A stretch of 64,000 nucleotides of DNA from Streptomyces aquilus (GTDB taxonomy: Bacteria; Actinomycetota; Actinomycetes; Streptomycetales; Streptomycetaceae), in NCBI RefSeq assembly GCF_003955715.1, contig NZ_CP034463.1, positions 434,001-498,000 on the forward strand, read 5' to 3'. Shown here piece after piece: positions 23,846-31,951 of the stretch (its first letter is position 1; every line of letters begins with the position of its first letter). The notes under the pieces are model-generated. The model made no database searches. It worked only from the letters and a program-made list of their open reading frames with translations, and had not been told where the DNA came from. The position numbers and the translations under genes are program-made.

Positions 23846-24132
23846 GCCGCCGCCTCCTCGGATCGCCGCACCCGGTAGCGCAGATGCGTGACGTCCCGGT
23901 CGTCGAGGCGTCGGACGAGGTCCAGTTCGATGTGAGCGCCGCCCAGGTGCTCGAACAGCCGCCGGCGCTCCACCATGACCGGCCGGTCCCCGGCGGCCGC
24001 GCGGGCGCAGTCGTCGACATCGGTGACGAAACGCGCGTGGCCGGGTGGGACGTCCCCGTCCGCCACCTGGTACGACACTGGAATCCGGCGTTTCCTCCGG
24101 CGCCGAAGGGCCGGGTTGTCACACGGAAGCAT
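23842..24132 (-). pseudogene. Fragment, possibly of a CYTH/class IV adenylate cyclase-like protein
   Basis: This 96-residue frame contains RPVMVERRRLFEHLGGAHIE followed by LDLVRRLDDRD, whose pattern (VVxKRRxLFxxxxxRIHLDxVExLG) recalls the C-terminal half of CYTH phosphohydrolase/CyaB-like proteins. The N-terminal ExExK half is absent, and the first 15 residues (ALRRRRKRR) look non-native. If the resemblance is real it is a truncated gene. It is translationally coupled to the deleted VOC frame. The family match is weak and may be wrong. Confidence 0.35.
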
Positions 24133-24269
24133 TCAGGCAACCGTCAAACTCATCGGCCCGATGCGCCCGCCCTGCTGTCGGCCTCTGCGGCGACTGACAG
24201 CAAGGCGGCGCCCAAAGTGCTCATGCCAGGGCCTTCTGCCTGCACACGGCGGCTGTCCGAGCGGCAGAC

Positions 24270-24827
24270 TCAGCGCTGTACGACGTCGTCCTGCCGGAGA
24301 TAGAGGTCGCGCAGCAGGGAGATCTCCGCGCCGTGATGGATCAACTCCCTGTTGACGTGCAGGATCATGCCCTCCATGGGGCGCCGCTCGGGACCCACCG
24401 CGGGCGGATTGTCCAGGTCGGCGTCTGAGAGTCCGCGGACTCCGGCGTTCCAGCTCTCGTACATCTCGTCGAGCTGTTTCAGCGCCTCGTCAGCGGTCCC
24501 CGCGTAGGCGAACGTCTCGGACTCGACGTCCTGGCCACCGAAGTGCCACCCCACTCGATAGCCCAGGCAGGAGACGATGATGTGGGCCAGCCGCCAGGCG
24601 ATCGTGGTCACCGGCGTCGGCTCCGGGGCAGTGGATGCGAGGTCCATCCTCCACTCCCCCGAACCTTCCGTCATCGGTGCGGCCGACGTGCCACGTGGGC
24701 GGATGCTCCAGCAGCCGGGCACCGGCTCCCAGAAGTACTCCTCGTCGGTGAGCCCCTCCAGCCGAGGCCGCAGGTTCGTGCGCCAGTACCAATCCAACTG
24801 CTCCGCGAGCCGCTCACTTCTTGTCAT
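24270..24827 (-). CDS. DinB family protein
   Basis: The protein has 185 residues and the DinB/YfiT four-helix-bundle pattern: MTRSERLAEQLDWYWRTNLR, LAHIIVSCLGYRVGWHFGGQ and LHVNRELIHHGAEISLLRDL. His in LAHI and HH in LIHHGAEI are the usual metal ligands. Members include mycothiol- or bacillithiol-dependent transferases and proteins of unknown role; no specific reaction is assigned. The gene is monocistronic with its own start, and the region upstream holds a terminator for genes further right. Confidence 0.85.
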   Translation of the reverse strand: MTRSERLAEQLDWYWRTNLRPRLEGLTDEEYFWEPVPGCWSIRPRGTSAAPMTEGSGEWRMDLASTAPEPTPVTTIAWRLAHIIVSCLGYRVGWHFGGQDVESETFAYAGTADEALKQLDEMYESWNAGVRGLSDADLDNPPAVGPERRPMEGMILHVNRELIHHGAEISLLRDLYLRQDDVVQR

Positions 24828-24957
24828 TTCCGCACACTACCTACAGCGGAGACGTGACTGCGCCCTGCGCGGACGCCGTCACCGGTAGCAGGTCGCAGGG
24901 TGGTCGCGGCGTCCAGCCCGACCGGGAGCCCCTCCCCGCCGCCCGAACGACGGTGCG

Positions 24958-25000
24958 CGGCCTGCCGGAACCCTGAGCTCTGAGGATCTCCGGCAGGCCG
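24958..25000 (-). terminator. Intrinsic terminator-like hairpin
   Basis: CGGCCTGCCGGA (24958-24969) and its exact complement (24989-25000) form a 12-bp stem with a 19-base loop. It lies downstream of the minus-strand SDR (ends 25444) and its relic neighbour and upstream of DinB, so it probably ends the SDR transcript. Confidence 0.55.
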
Positions 25001-25194
25001 GCCTTGTTCGACTCTGGACGGCTCAGCTGCTCAGACCGCCGCCGACTTCTGGATGCGCGGGTGATCTCCAGGGCCCACCGCACCGTCTTCGCCAGGCGAC
25101 CCAGCAGGGTGTCCAGCTCGTCGGTGCTGTCGCCGTATCCTCCGCGGCCGGATGATCCGGGTCAGGGTCTTGAGGTGCTCCGCGATGTGCGGCT

Positions 25195-25380
25195 AGGCGG
25201 ACATGTGGGCGTCCACGTAGGTCATGTTCCAGGTTTCGATGTCCGCGGGAACAAGAGGTGCGGTGCCGGGTCGGCCCAGGATCTTCGCGCACAGCACACT
25301 TCCGCGACGTCGTAACCGGCGATGGGGGCGAGCTCGTGTTCGCCGAAGGGCAGGCGCAGTTCACCGTCGGCCAGTGAACT
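25195..25380 (-). pseudogene. NmrA-like NAD(P)-binding protein remnant
   Basis: The minus frame reads LSSLADGELRLPFGEHELAP, then IAGYDVAEVCCA, which fits the segment of NmrA/NAD(P)H-binding proteins around the PIAxxDVAEV motif. Frameshifts and stops follow; the other frame contains PHIAEHLKTLTRIIRP, resembling a later helix. Neither the N-terminal GATG motif nor the C-terminus is present. The identification is moderate, from the short LPFGEHELAPIAGYDVAEV signature. Confidence 0.45.
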
Positions 25381-25443
25381 CAGTGTCCTCACGTCCGGTG
25401 GAGGTGGGGCGCCTGTTCAGAAAGCCTGGACAGCGCCTGCGCG

Positions 25444-26262
25444 TCAGCCGGTGAGCTGGTTCATCTTGCGGATCTGCTTGTCGAAGACCCCGGCGGGAGC
25501 GAGGCGGCGCAGTACGCGTGCGCGTGCGGCCAGGGGGCCGGCGGTGTAGCGCGGCTTGGGCCTCGGATCGGTCGCTGCCGTGACGATCGACTTGGCGACG
25601 ACGGCGGGGGCGTCGCCGTCTCTGACCGCATCCGCCATCACACGGTCGACGGCCTGGCGCTGCTTCGCGTACGCGTGCAGGGGGATCTCGGGCTTCGCGC
25701 TGTTCGCCTCGAATCCCGTCCTGGTGTAGGCCGGTTCGACGATGAGCGCCCGGACGCCGTGGTCACGGACCTCATGGTCCAGGGACTCGGTGTAGCCCTC
25801 GATCGCGTGCTTGGAGGCGGTGTAGGCGGCCATGTAGGGCTGGGGCAGGAACCCGAGCACGGACGAGATGTTGATGATGCGCCCGCGTCGCTGAGCGCGC
25901 ATGTGCGGCAGGACCTCGTTCACCATGCGCATGACCCCGAAGACGTTGGTGTCGAAGACGGCTTGGGCCTGCTCAACGGAGGTTTCCTCCGCGGCACCCA
26001 GTGAGCCCACGCCCGCGTTGTTGACCAGGACGTCGATCCGTCCGAACCGGTCGCTCACCTCCTGGACCAGCGCGGCGACCGAGGAGTCGCTGGCCACGTC
26101 GAGGCCGAGGAACGTCACGCCGTCGAGCGGGGTGACGCGTGAGGTGTCCCGGCTGGTGCCGATCACGTCGAAACCCGCTGCGACCAGCGCGAGCGCGGTT
26201 TCCTTCCCGATGCCGGATGACGCACCCGTCACGAGTGCCACCGGGCGTCCTGTCGTCATCAT
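25444..26262 (-). CDS. Short-chain dehydrogenase/reductase of the AAACCGATCGGTTT regulon
   Basis: The 272-residue classical SDR has VALVTGASSGIGKETALALV (TGASSGIG), LDVAS, VLVNNAGVGSLG, ISSVLGFLPQPYMAAYTASKHA (catalytic Ser, Tyr, Lys) and VEPAYTRTGF. The Arg in GTSRD suggests NADP(H). It belongs to the oxidoreductases with Y-x-A-S-K-H-A and a basic C-terminal tail (RVLRRLAPAGVFDKQIRKMN). Two AAACCGATCGGTTT operators lie 18-55 bp before the ATG, so it should be tightly controlled by the TetR protein encoded at 26453-27022. Confidence 0.9.
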   Translation of the reverse strand: MMTTGRPVALVTGASSGIGKETALALVAAGFDVIGTSRDTSRVTPLDGVTFLGLDVASDSSVAALVQEVSDRFGRIDVLVNNAGVGSLGAAEETSVEQAQAVFDTNVFGVMRMVNEVLPHMRAQRRGRIINISSVLGFLPQPYMAAYTASKHAIEGYTESLDHEVRDHGVRALIVEPAYTRTGFEANSAKPEIPLHAYAKQRQAVDRVMADAVRDGDAPAVVAKSIVTAATDPRPKPRYTAGPLAARARVLRRLAPAGVFDKQIRKMNQLTG

Positions 26263-26279
26263 GTCTCCTTGACATCGAA

Positions 26280-26317
26280 AAACCGATCGGTTTCCATCAC
26301 TGTAAACCGATCGGTTT
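26280..26317. promoter_or_regulatory. Two AAACCGATCGGTTT operators before SDR
   Basis: Perfect 14-bp palindromes lie at 26280-26293 and 26304-26317, with starts 24 bp apart. The first begins 18 bases before the SDR start. The same palindrome recurs at 27055, 29680, 29702, 33665 and 33689 (some with one mismatch), which identifies a local regulon. Confidence 0.85.
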
Positions 26318-26452
26318 CCTCGTGCAAGTCGAGGCGGTAACAGGCAGAGAGCGGATGCGGACGCGCCTGCGGCATGCTCGGCACCACACTTGCGGCCACA
26401 GAAGTTCGGCCGAACGCAGGGCAGGGAGAAAGCGCTCGGGAAGCGCTGCCGT

Positions 26453-27022
26453 TCAGCGCACGCCCGCCGCGTCGAGCAGGGTGATCACCGTGGGCCCGAC
26501 GAGGCCCGGCAGCGTGTCCGCCCTGATGCCGGCGCGGGCGCTGGCACCGTCGAAGACCAGGCTGAGCTGCCGGGCCAGCAGGCCCGGATCGCTCGCTCCA
26601 CCCCGCTCGGCCTCGGCACGGAAGAAGGCGGTCAGGTTCTCCTTGACCTGATGGGCGACCTGGCTCGCGGGGTGACTCTGGTCCTTGAGCTCGATCTGCG
26701 CGGCGAGGAAGGGGCAGCCGTAGAATTCGGGCATGGCCGCCTGCGATTCCACCTGCTCGAAGACGTGCAGGATCCGCTCCCTGGGGGTACGGCCGTCGTC
26801 CGCCGCGGGCAGGAGTGTCGCCACGTAGGAGGAGGTGCGCCGCTCCAGACTCGCCGCGAGCAGTTCGTCCTTGCTGTGGAACAGCTGGTACATGGAGCGC
26901 TTCGACACTCCGGCCGCCTTGCACAGCGCCTCGACGCCGATATTGACGCCCTCTCGGTACGTGAGCGTGGCCGCCGCCTCCAGCAGCCGCTCCCTGGGGC
27001 TCGGTTTCGCTTCAGTGGTCAT
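26453..27022 (-). CDS. TetR family regulator, probable AAACCGATCGGTTT repressor
   Basis: The protein has 189 residues. The HTH is at about 10-58: RERLLEAAATLTYREGVNIG, ALCKAAGVSKRSMYQLFHSK. The C-terminal domain has CPFLAAQIELKD and a helical dimer region, as in TetR_C_16-like regulators. A single perfect operator lies 33 bases before its ATG, and its gene sits between two operator-bearing transcription units, so it is the best candidate for the protein that reads all seven sites. The Cys in the YGCPF motif could be a redox or electrophile sensor; that is speculation. Confidence 0.9.
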   Translation of the reverse strand: MTTEAKPSPRERLLEAAATLTYREGVNIGVEALCKAAGVSKRSMYQLFHSKDELLAASLERRTSSYVATLLPAADDGRTPRERILHVFEQVESQAAMPEFYGCPFLAAQIELKDQSHPASQVAHQVKENLTAFFRAEAERGGASDPGLLARQLSLVFDGASARAGIRADTLPGLVGPTVITLLDAAGVR

Positions 27023-27054
27023 ACCGCGAGATTAACCCAAAGGGAAGTAAATGA

Positions 27055-27068
27055 AAACCGATCGGTTT
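27055..27068. promoter_or_regulatory. AAACCGATCGGTTT operator before tetR
   Basis: A perfect 14-bp palindrome 33 bp upstream of the tetR start at 27022 indicates autoregulation. Only one copy is present here, whereas the target promoters carry pairs. Confidence 0.8.
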
Positions 27069-27223
27069 CCGAGTGTCGTATGCGAAGAGGCTCGGCGACG
27101 GCCCGGGGGAATGGCCGTCGCCGAGCCCTGATAGTGTGCGCGCCCCTCGTCCCCGGCGGGGCGGCACACACGGGGGCCACTCCGAGTAATGGCCCCGTCC
27201 TGGGGATGCGGGGGTGGCTCCCG

Positions 27224-28510
27224 CTATGCCGGGACCGCCGGTTTCGCGGACGTCGTCTCCACCGGGATGCGGTGCAGCCCCTTGCGGTCGTACCACCCCA
27301 GCACGCCGAAGCCGAACAGCGCGGCCGCCACGAGAGCGGCTGCCATCATGACCCAGCCCCGGGCCAGACCCGCGTCGCCCTGGGCGTCGTAGTAGAGGAT
27401 CGAGCGGACGCCACCGGTGATCTGGCGCAGCGGCTCGAACTCCGCGAGGAACCGGTAGAAGCCGGGCAGCGCCTCGATGGGGGTGGTGGCCCCGGCCGTC
27501 GGCACCGCCATCCCGATGAAGACCAGCGTGACCACCAGCATGCCGGGCGTGCCGAAGACCGCGAGGAGGGTGAGCGCGCCGAACCCGGCGACCGCGACGG
27601 CGCACACCGAGTACAGCCACAGCAGCGGCAGATGGGAGGCGTCCATCCCCATGATGCCGACCGCTCCCGCCATGACCAGGCTGCCCATCACCAGGGACAG
27701 TCCGGCCATGAGGGTGCTGCTGATGGCGAGGGTCTGCACCCGGGTCGCCCGGATCAGCGGACGGTGCAGGCGCCGCGGGCCCATGTCGTTGTGGGTGTAG
27801 CCGAGGGCGTGGTCGACCTGGCCGCTGATGACGTTGGCGGAGAGCATGCCGACGACCACGAGGGTGAGCGCGTAGTAGAACGCCGTGAGGCCCAGGCCGC
27901 TGTGCGAGTCGAGCGGATGGCCGTCCTTCACCGTGACGGCAGCCGGATCGGCGAGCAGGACGCGGGCCGCGGCGGGCAGCTTCGCCTGCGCGGGTCCGAT
28001 CCGGGCGGTCAGCTCCTTGCCCACTTGCCGCGAGGCGTTCTCGGCCGCCTGGCTGGTCGCCGCCCGGGCCAGGCCGGAGCCGAGACTGCCGGCGGATTGG
28101 TTGGTGAGCACCGTCAGTGTCGGGCGGGCCGGGGTGCCGGTGGTCGTGGTGCCGGTCAGTGCGGTGACGGAGGAGGTGAAGTCGGCGGGCACCACCAGTG
28201 CGCCGAACAGCTTGCCCTCACCGAGCTCCTCCTTCAGCTCCCGCTCGTCCATCACCTTCCAGTCGATCTTGTCCCCGTTCGCGGTGGACTTCCTGATCGA
28301 CGCGGTGATCTGAGCCCCCAGGTTGACCTGGCCCGCTCCCTTGTCCGCGTTGACCAGGCCGACGGGCAGCTTGGTCATGTGACCGACCGGATCGATGTTG
28401 GCGCCGACGTAGAACACGGCGAACAGCAGCGCGAGTACGCCCGTGATGATGCCGTTGGCCATCCACAGCGGCTTGGCCCGCAGGACGCGGAAGGGGTGAA
28501 TGCCGCTCAT
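27224..28510 (-). CDS. DUF3533/YhgE-Pip-like membrane protein (ABC-2 permease type)
   Basis: The protein has 428 residues. One N-terminal membrane helix (GIITGVLALLFAVFYVGANI) precedes an extracytoplasmic domain to about residue 215 (LPVGLVNADKGAGQVNLGAQ, GALVVPADFTSSVTAL). Five hydrophobic helices follow in the C-terminal half (FYYALTLVVVGMLSANVISG, LMAGLSLVMGSLVMAG, LLWLYSVCAVAVAGFGALTL, MLVVTLVFIGMAVP, WVMMAAALVAAALFGFGVLG). This is the SNG1/YhgE/ABC-2 architecture of proteins tied to drug export or secretion. No ATPase gene is adjacent. Its ATG overlaps the stop of the 4Fe-4S gene by four bases, so the pair is translationally coupled. Confidence 0.82.
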   Translation of the reverse strand: MSGIHPFRVLRAKPLWMANGIITGVLALLFAVFYVGANIDPVGHMTKLPVGLVNADKGAGQVNLGAQITASIRKSTANGDKIDWKVMDERELKEELGEGKLFGALVVPADFTSSVTALTGTTTTGTPARPTLTVLTNQSAGSLGSGLARAATSQAAENASRQVGKELTARIGPAQAKLPAAARVLLADPAAVTVKDGHPLDSHSGLGLTAFYYALTLVVVGMLSANVISGQVDHALGYTHNDMGPRRLHRPLIRATRVQTLAISSTLMAGLSLVMGSLVMAGAVGIMGMDASHLPLLWLYSVCAVAVAGFGALTLLAVFGTPGMLVVTLVFIGMAVPTAGATTPIEALPGFYRFLAEFEPLRQITGGVRSILYYDAQGDAGLARGWVMMAAALVAAALFGFGVLGWYDRKGLHRIPVETTSAKPAVPA

Positions 28511-29631
28511 GACGTAGGTGTCTCTCGTTCGGAGGGTGCGGAACGCTTCGCCGGGGGCTGCCAGCCGCCGGTGACTTCCTTGACGGGCTTGTGGGGGAAT
28601 CGGCGCCGGGCGTACTCCTGGGCCTGCGAGCCCGGCAGGACGTAGAGCGTTTCCTTCTTCTCCTGGAGCGGTCGCAGCACGGTGTCCATGAACGACTTGC
28701 GGTCGTCCAGGTACGGGCCGAGGACGTCCTCACCGGCGGGGCAGACGGCAAGGCAGTAGCCGGACTTGTAGCCAGGGGGCGAGCTCAGGCTCTGCCACAT
28801 GGAGGCACTCTCGGAGTCGCTGACCCGGGAGCGGTAGTCGGCGGCGTCCTCGCTGTCGGCCACGGTCTGCGCCCAGTCGGTGAACCCGCTCATGAACTCT
28901 CGGTAGTTGTGCGTGGTGCAGGCCAGCCCGTTGAAGGCGCCGTCCTTGGCGATGGCGCCTACCGGGCAGGCGGCGACGCACAACTTGCAGTCGATACAGG
29001 GGTTGTAGTCCAGCGCCTGCCCGTACGCGCTCACCTCCGCGTCCACCAATACGGTCACGAGGAGGATGAAGCTGCCGAACTTCGGGTGGATGACGTTGCG
29101 GTGCAGGCCCATCACGCCGAGCCCGGCGGCCACCGCGACCGTCTTGTGCGCCACCACCCAGATCCGCTCGCGAGGGAAGCGGTCCATTTCCTGCGGGAAG
29201 CCGACGGACGGGTTGAGTGCGCGGTAGCCGGCGTCCTGGAGCGCCTGGGTGACGCTGCGGGCGGCGTGGTTGGCCTGCTCGTCGGCCTGGTGGAACTCCT
29301 GGTTGGCCACACTGCGGGCCGGGGAGCGGCAGTTGTCGCGGTTCATCCGCACCGCCATCGCGATCAGGGTGCGGGTGCCGGGCAGCGCGGACTGCACGTA
29401 CTCACGCTCGCCGGCCAGATCGGGATGGTCCAGGCTGACCGCGGCCGCGTCGTCCGCACCGGCGGCCAGACACAGGTCGCGCAGCCAGTCCGCGTCGACC
29501 ACGGGCGGTGGGCTCGCGACCTCACCCGCCGCGCGCCGGGCGAGTACCGCCTGCACCGACGGGTGGGCGGCCAGCTTCGCCGGAAGCCGGGGATTCAGCG
29601 GTGGTCCCTCGGCGTCGCGCGCGGCAGTCAT
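28507..29631 (-). CDS. 4Fe-4S protein related to QueG/reductive-dehalogenase ferredoxin module
   Basis: The protein has 374 residues. A central dicluster ferredoxin domain has CIDCKLCVAACP (Cys212, 215, 218, 222), a further Cys238 and CLAVCP (Cys293, 297), enough for two [4Fe-4S] centres. The preceding 200 residues (REYVQSALPGTRTLIAMAVR, AAGLGVMGLHRNVIHPKFGS) resemble the region before the clusters in epoxyqueuosine reductase QueG and reductive dehalogenases. It lacks a twin-arginine signal, so it is cytoplasmic. It is too divergent to be called QueG. The promoter has paired AAACCGATCGGTTT sites, and translation is coupled to the DUF3533 gene. Confidence 0.78.
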   Translation of the reverse strand: MTAARDAEGPPLNPRLPAKLAAHPSVQAVLARRAAGEVASPPPVVDADWLRDLCLAAGADDAAAVSLDHPDLAGEREYVQSALPGTRTLIAMAVRMNRDNCRSPARSVANQEFHQADEQANHAARSVTQALQDAGYRALNPSVGFPQEMDRFPRERIWVVAHKTVAVAAGLGVMGLHRNVIHPKFGSFILLVTVLVDAEVSAYGQALDYNPCIDCKLCVAACPVGAIAKDGAFNGLACTTHNYREFMSGFTDWAQTVADSEDAADYRSRVSDSESASMWQSLSSPPGYKSGYCLAVCPAGEDVLGPYLDDRKSFMDTVLRPLQEKKETLYVLPGSQAQEYARRRFPHKPVKEVTGGWQPPAKRSAPSERETPTS

Positions 29632-29679
29632 CCGTGCTCCTCGTCGCTCGGGTCCGGAACTCGGCGTCCGAACGCCGAG

Positions 29680-29715
29680 AAACCGATCGGTTCACCACCG
29701 TAAACTGATCGGTTT
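29680..29715. promoter_or_regulatory. Paired AAACCGATCGGTTT-type operators
   Basis: AAACCGATCGGTTC (29680-29693) and AAACTGATCGGTTT (29702-29715) each differ by one base from the palindrome; their starts are 22 bp apart. They lie 49-84 bp upstream of the 4Fe-4S gene start and could also control plus-strand transcription towards the SnoaL relic. Confidence 0.8.
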
Positions 29716-29977
29716 CCCCATGCAAGTGTCATGCACGGACGCAGGTTGCGGCCCCGAGCCACGAACGCCCACAAGGCCCCTCACAACAGGCGGCCTGCCC
29801 CTCTTCCCGTCGATGCTCCCGAAGCCGATGTCGTGCGGCGGTGCGGCCGCGGTCCTGCCGACAGGCTGGTCTCGCTGCTCACTGCCCGCGGTGCTCGCCG
29901 TGCCGGGACCGACGAGATCAACGAAGCGATCGCGTCCGCCCGCTCCGGCCGGGGCATCAAGCCCGTACGGGTCTTCG

Positions 29978-30310
29978 TTCTTCGCGGCCTTCCCCGACTT
30001 CGCGGCCTTCCCCGACTTCGCCGCCTTCCCCGACTTCGCCGCCTTCCCCGACCTCGTGCACCGGCCGCACCGGATCGTCGCCGCGCAGGACAAGGTCGCC
30101 GTCGAGGTCGAGGTGACCGGCACCCACGCCCAGGGCCTCACCGCGCCCGACGGCAACGCGATCCCTGCGAGCGGACGGTCCCTCCAGATCGGGCTGGCGG
30201 CGTTCCGGCACCTGCACGACGGGCGCGTCAGCGAATACCGCGTGTACTACGACTACCGCGTGGACTACGACGACTTCGATCTTCTTACGCAGCTCGGGCT
30301 GACGAACTGA
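29978..30310 (+). pseudogene. SnoaL-like protein, N-terminus lost, with FAAFPD repeats
   Basis: The C-terminal 80 residues (DLVHRPHRIVAAQDKVAVEV, EVTGTHAQGL, IGLAAFRHLHDGRVSEYRVY, LTQLGLTN) match the second half of SnoaL/steroid-isomerase-like proteins. The expected N-terminal helices and strand are not seen upstream in any frame. FAAFPD, which occurs once in the family, is here present four times in tandem. The open frame extends further upstream, but that part is unrelated and Pro/Ser-rich. It was probably once a target of the operators at 29680-29715. Confidence 0.6.
29981..30052 (+). repeat. Four tandem copies of an 18-bp unit (FAAFPD)
   Basis: TTCGCGGCCTTCCCCGAC at 29981-29998 is repeated at 29999, and again at 30017 and 30035 with one change (GCG to GCC). 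The unit is a multiple of three, so the copies add hexapeptides without a frameshift. Such arrays arise by replication slippage. Confidence 0.9.
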
Positions 30311-30427
30311 CGTATCGAGGACCGGTGTTGAGGCCGGCGTGGAGCGGGGCGCGCCCGGCCGAGGGCGTGCCCCCCTTCTGTGGCACGGTGCGCCGCCTGG
30401 CGTGCGCCCAGTCTCTCTTGCTCCCGG

Positions 30428-31108
30428 CTACTCCTCCCGCCCGCAAGCGCGGCGATCGTGGCGGCGATGGTTCGCGTCCTCCTGGGCCAGGCGCCGCAGC
30501 AGCCTGACGACCGGCTCGAACAGCACGGTGAGGACCACGGCCCGCTCGGCGAGGGCGATGCGGTCCTCGATGCCTTCGAACTGCGCGAAGTCCAGGTCCG
30601 CGGTGGCGGTGGCGAGCCGTGCGTAGGGGGCGAGGTCGTCGGCCGTGAAGTCCGTTCCGATCCGGCTCAGTTCGGCGAGACTCCGGGCGAGTGCCGGGCG
30701 GTGCGGTGAGGCGTCGGAGATCTGCCAGCCCATGTTCTCGATGAGAGCCTCGACCCTCGCGGCGGCTCCGCAGGACGCCGCCTCGTCGACGCCGCCCTCC
30801 GGCCCCTCACCCTTCCCCTCATTCGTCTCCGCGGAAGGAACGGGCAGGGCGTGGTGAACGACGCCCAGGGTCTCGAACGCGTCCAGTGGACGGTCGACGG
30901 CTTCCAGCACTTCACGGGTGCGGGCGACCGACAGCCCCCCGAGCTGGATGAGGGAACGGATCAGACGGAGCCGCTCGATGTGCTCCTCGTCGTACTCGAC
31001 CGTGGTCGGGTTCAGCGCACGTCCCTCCGGGAGAAGCCCCTCCCGTCGGTAGTACTTGATGGTCGCCACCGGCACCCCGGACCGCCGGCTGAGCTCTGAA
31101 ATCCTCAT
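30428..31108 (-). CDS. MerR family transcriptional regulator
   Basis: The protein has 226 residues. The MerR HTH is at 1-70: MRISELSRRSGVPVATIKYY, RREGLLPEG, then EHIERLRLIRSLIQLGGLSV. The C-terminal part is an acidic linker (ETNEGKGEGPEGG) and a helical effector domain without the Cys of metal sensors, resembling regulators that respond to organic ligands. It is divergent from the DUF6230 operon, and palindromes with MerR-like spacing lie between them. The ATG at 31108 follows GAGGGAG; a GTG four codons earlier is possible. Confidence 0.87.
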   Translation of the reverse strand: MRISELSRRSGVPVATIKYYRREGLLPEGRALNPTTVEYDEEHIERLRLIRSLIQLGGLSVARTREVLEAVDRPLDAFETLGVVHHALPVPSAETNEGKGEGPEGGVDEAASCGAAARVEALIENMGWQISDASPHRPALARSLAELSRIGTDFTADDLAPYARLATATADLDFAQFEGIEDRIALAERAVVLTVLFEPVVRLLRRLAQEDANHRRHDRRACGREE

Positions 31109-31171
31109 GCGCTCCCTCACGCTCAACTGTCCCTCCAGTATCGCGTTACCGGGGGTTGCCCCACCGAGCTC

Positions 31172-31212
31172 GATAGTGCCACTATCAGGCACTCGATAGT
31201 GGAGCTATCGAG
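31172..31212. promoter_or_regulatory. Two palindromes in MerR/DUF6230 divergent promoter
   Basis: GATAGTG-C-CACTATC (31172-31186) and CTCGATAG-N5-CTATCGAG (31192-31212) share the CGATAGTG core. They sit 64 bp from the merR start and 72 bp from the DUF6230 start. MerR proteins bind such dyads within promoters with a long spacer. Confidence 0.65.
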
Positions 31213-31284
31213 TTCTGCCTCGGCGCGCCCTCGTTGCGCACCCGGCCTCTCACCCTCGTACGCCTTGATATCGGAGGACCACGC

Positions 31285-31899
31285 ATGTCCCAGCGAATCG
31301 GCAAGACCCACTGGAAGCGTTTCGCCGTGGGTGCGGTGCCGACAGTGGCCGCCACCGCGGCGGTTGCCGTCTCCATGGCCCAGGGTGCGCTGGCCGCTTC
31401 GTTCAGCATCTCCGGTTCCGACTTCAAGGTCTCGGCAGGCTCCCTGAGCGGCAGCGGATTCGCCAACTACGCCACGGTGGACGTCGCCAAGAACGGCAAG
31501 CACATACCCGTCTCCGTGTCGGCCCTCGACAACGCGAAGATCACCAACATGTGCCAGTCCGTGCCGGTGGACATTCCCGTACTCGGGACCTACACGATGA
31601 CCCTCAAGGCCGGCGGGGACGGGACCGCGGTCAAGGCCAAGGACCTGTTCATCGACATGACCGATCTTCAGGCCAAGAAGGGCACCTTCAACAACGTCGA
31701 CATCGGCGTCGCCACCGGCTCCATCACGAAGGGCCACGTCAACCCCAAGGACCGCGTCGATCCCGACAACTACGCCCAGCAGGCGGACTCGATCGAGATC
31801 ATCGACGCCCACCAGAGGGTCTGGGCCACCACCGCAGGGACGTTCGAACTGTCGGGCCTGCACATGAACATCGCGGCCGGCCGCCACGACTGCTTCTGA
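31285..31899 (+). CDS. DUF6230 family secreted protein
   Basis: The protein has 204 residues. A cleavable signal (VGAVPTVAATAAVAVSMAQGALA) is followed by a beta-rich domain: SFSISGSDFKVSAGSLSGSG, VDVAKNGKHIPVSVSALDNA, MTLKAGGDG and HQRVWATTAGTFELSGLHMN. Two Cys (NMCQS and the terminal HDCF) could form a disulfide. This matches DUF6230, a Streptomyces family sometimes mislabelled cholesterol esterase; its function is unknown. GGAGG lies upstream of the ATG. It is the first gene of a three-gene operon and faces the MerR regulator. Confidence 0.85.
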   Translation: MSQRIGKTHWKRFAVGAVPTVAATAAVAVSMAQGALAASFSISGSDFKVSAGSLSGSGFANYATVDVAKNGKHIPVSVSALDNAKITNMCQSVPVDIPVLGTYTMTLKAGGDGTAVKAKDLFIDMTDLQAKKGTFNNVDIGVATGSITKGHVNPKDRVDPDNYAQQADSIEIIDAHQRVWATTAGTFELSGLHMNIAAGRHDCF

Positions 31900-31951
31900 C
31901 CCTCGCTCCCACTTCCCCTCCCCCACCCGTTCACGACCTGGGAGCCTCTCC

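Noticed and set aside
26390..28645. 751-codon plus-strand frame
   Set aside because: It runs antisense to the tetR and DUF3533 genes, with repetitive Arg/His/Gly/Val composition and no recognisable domain.
28507..29631. Genuine reductive dehalogenase or QueG
   Set aside because: No Tat signal, no RdhB-like anchor and no clear corrinoid-binding signature are visible; only the cluster motifs and general layout are shared.
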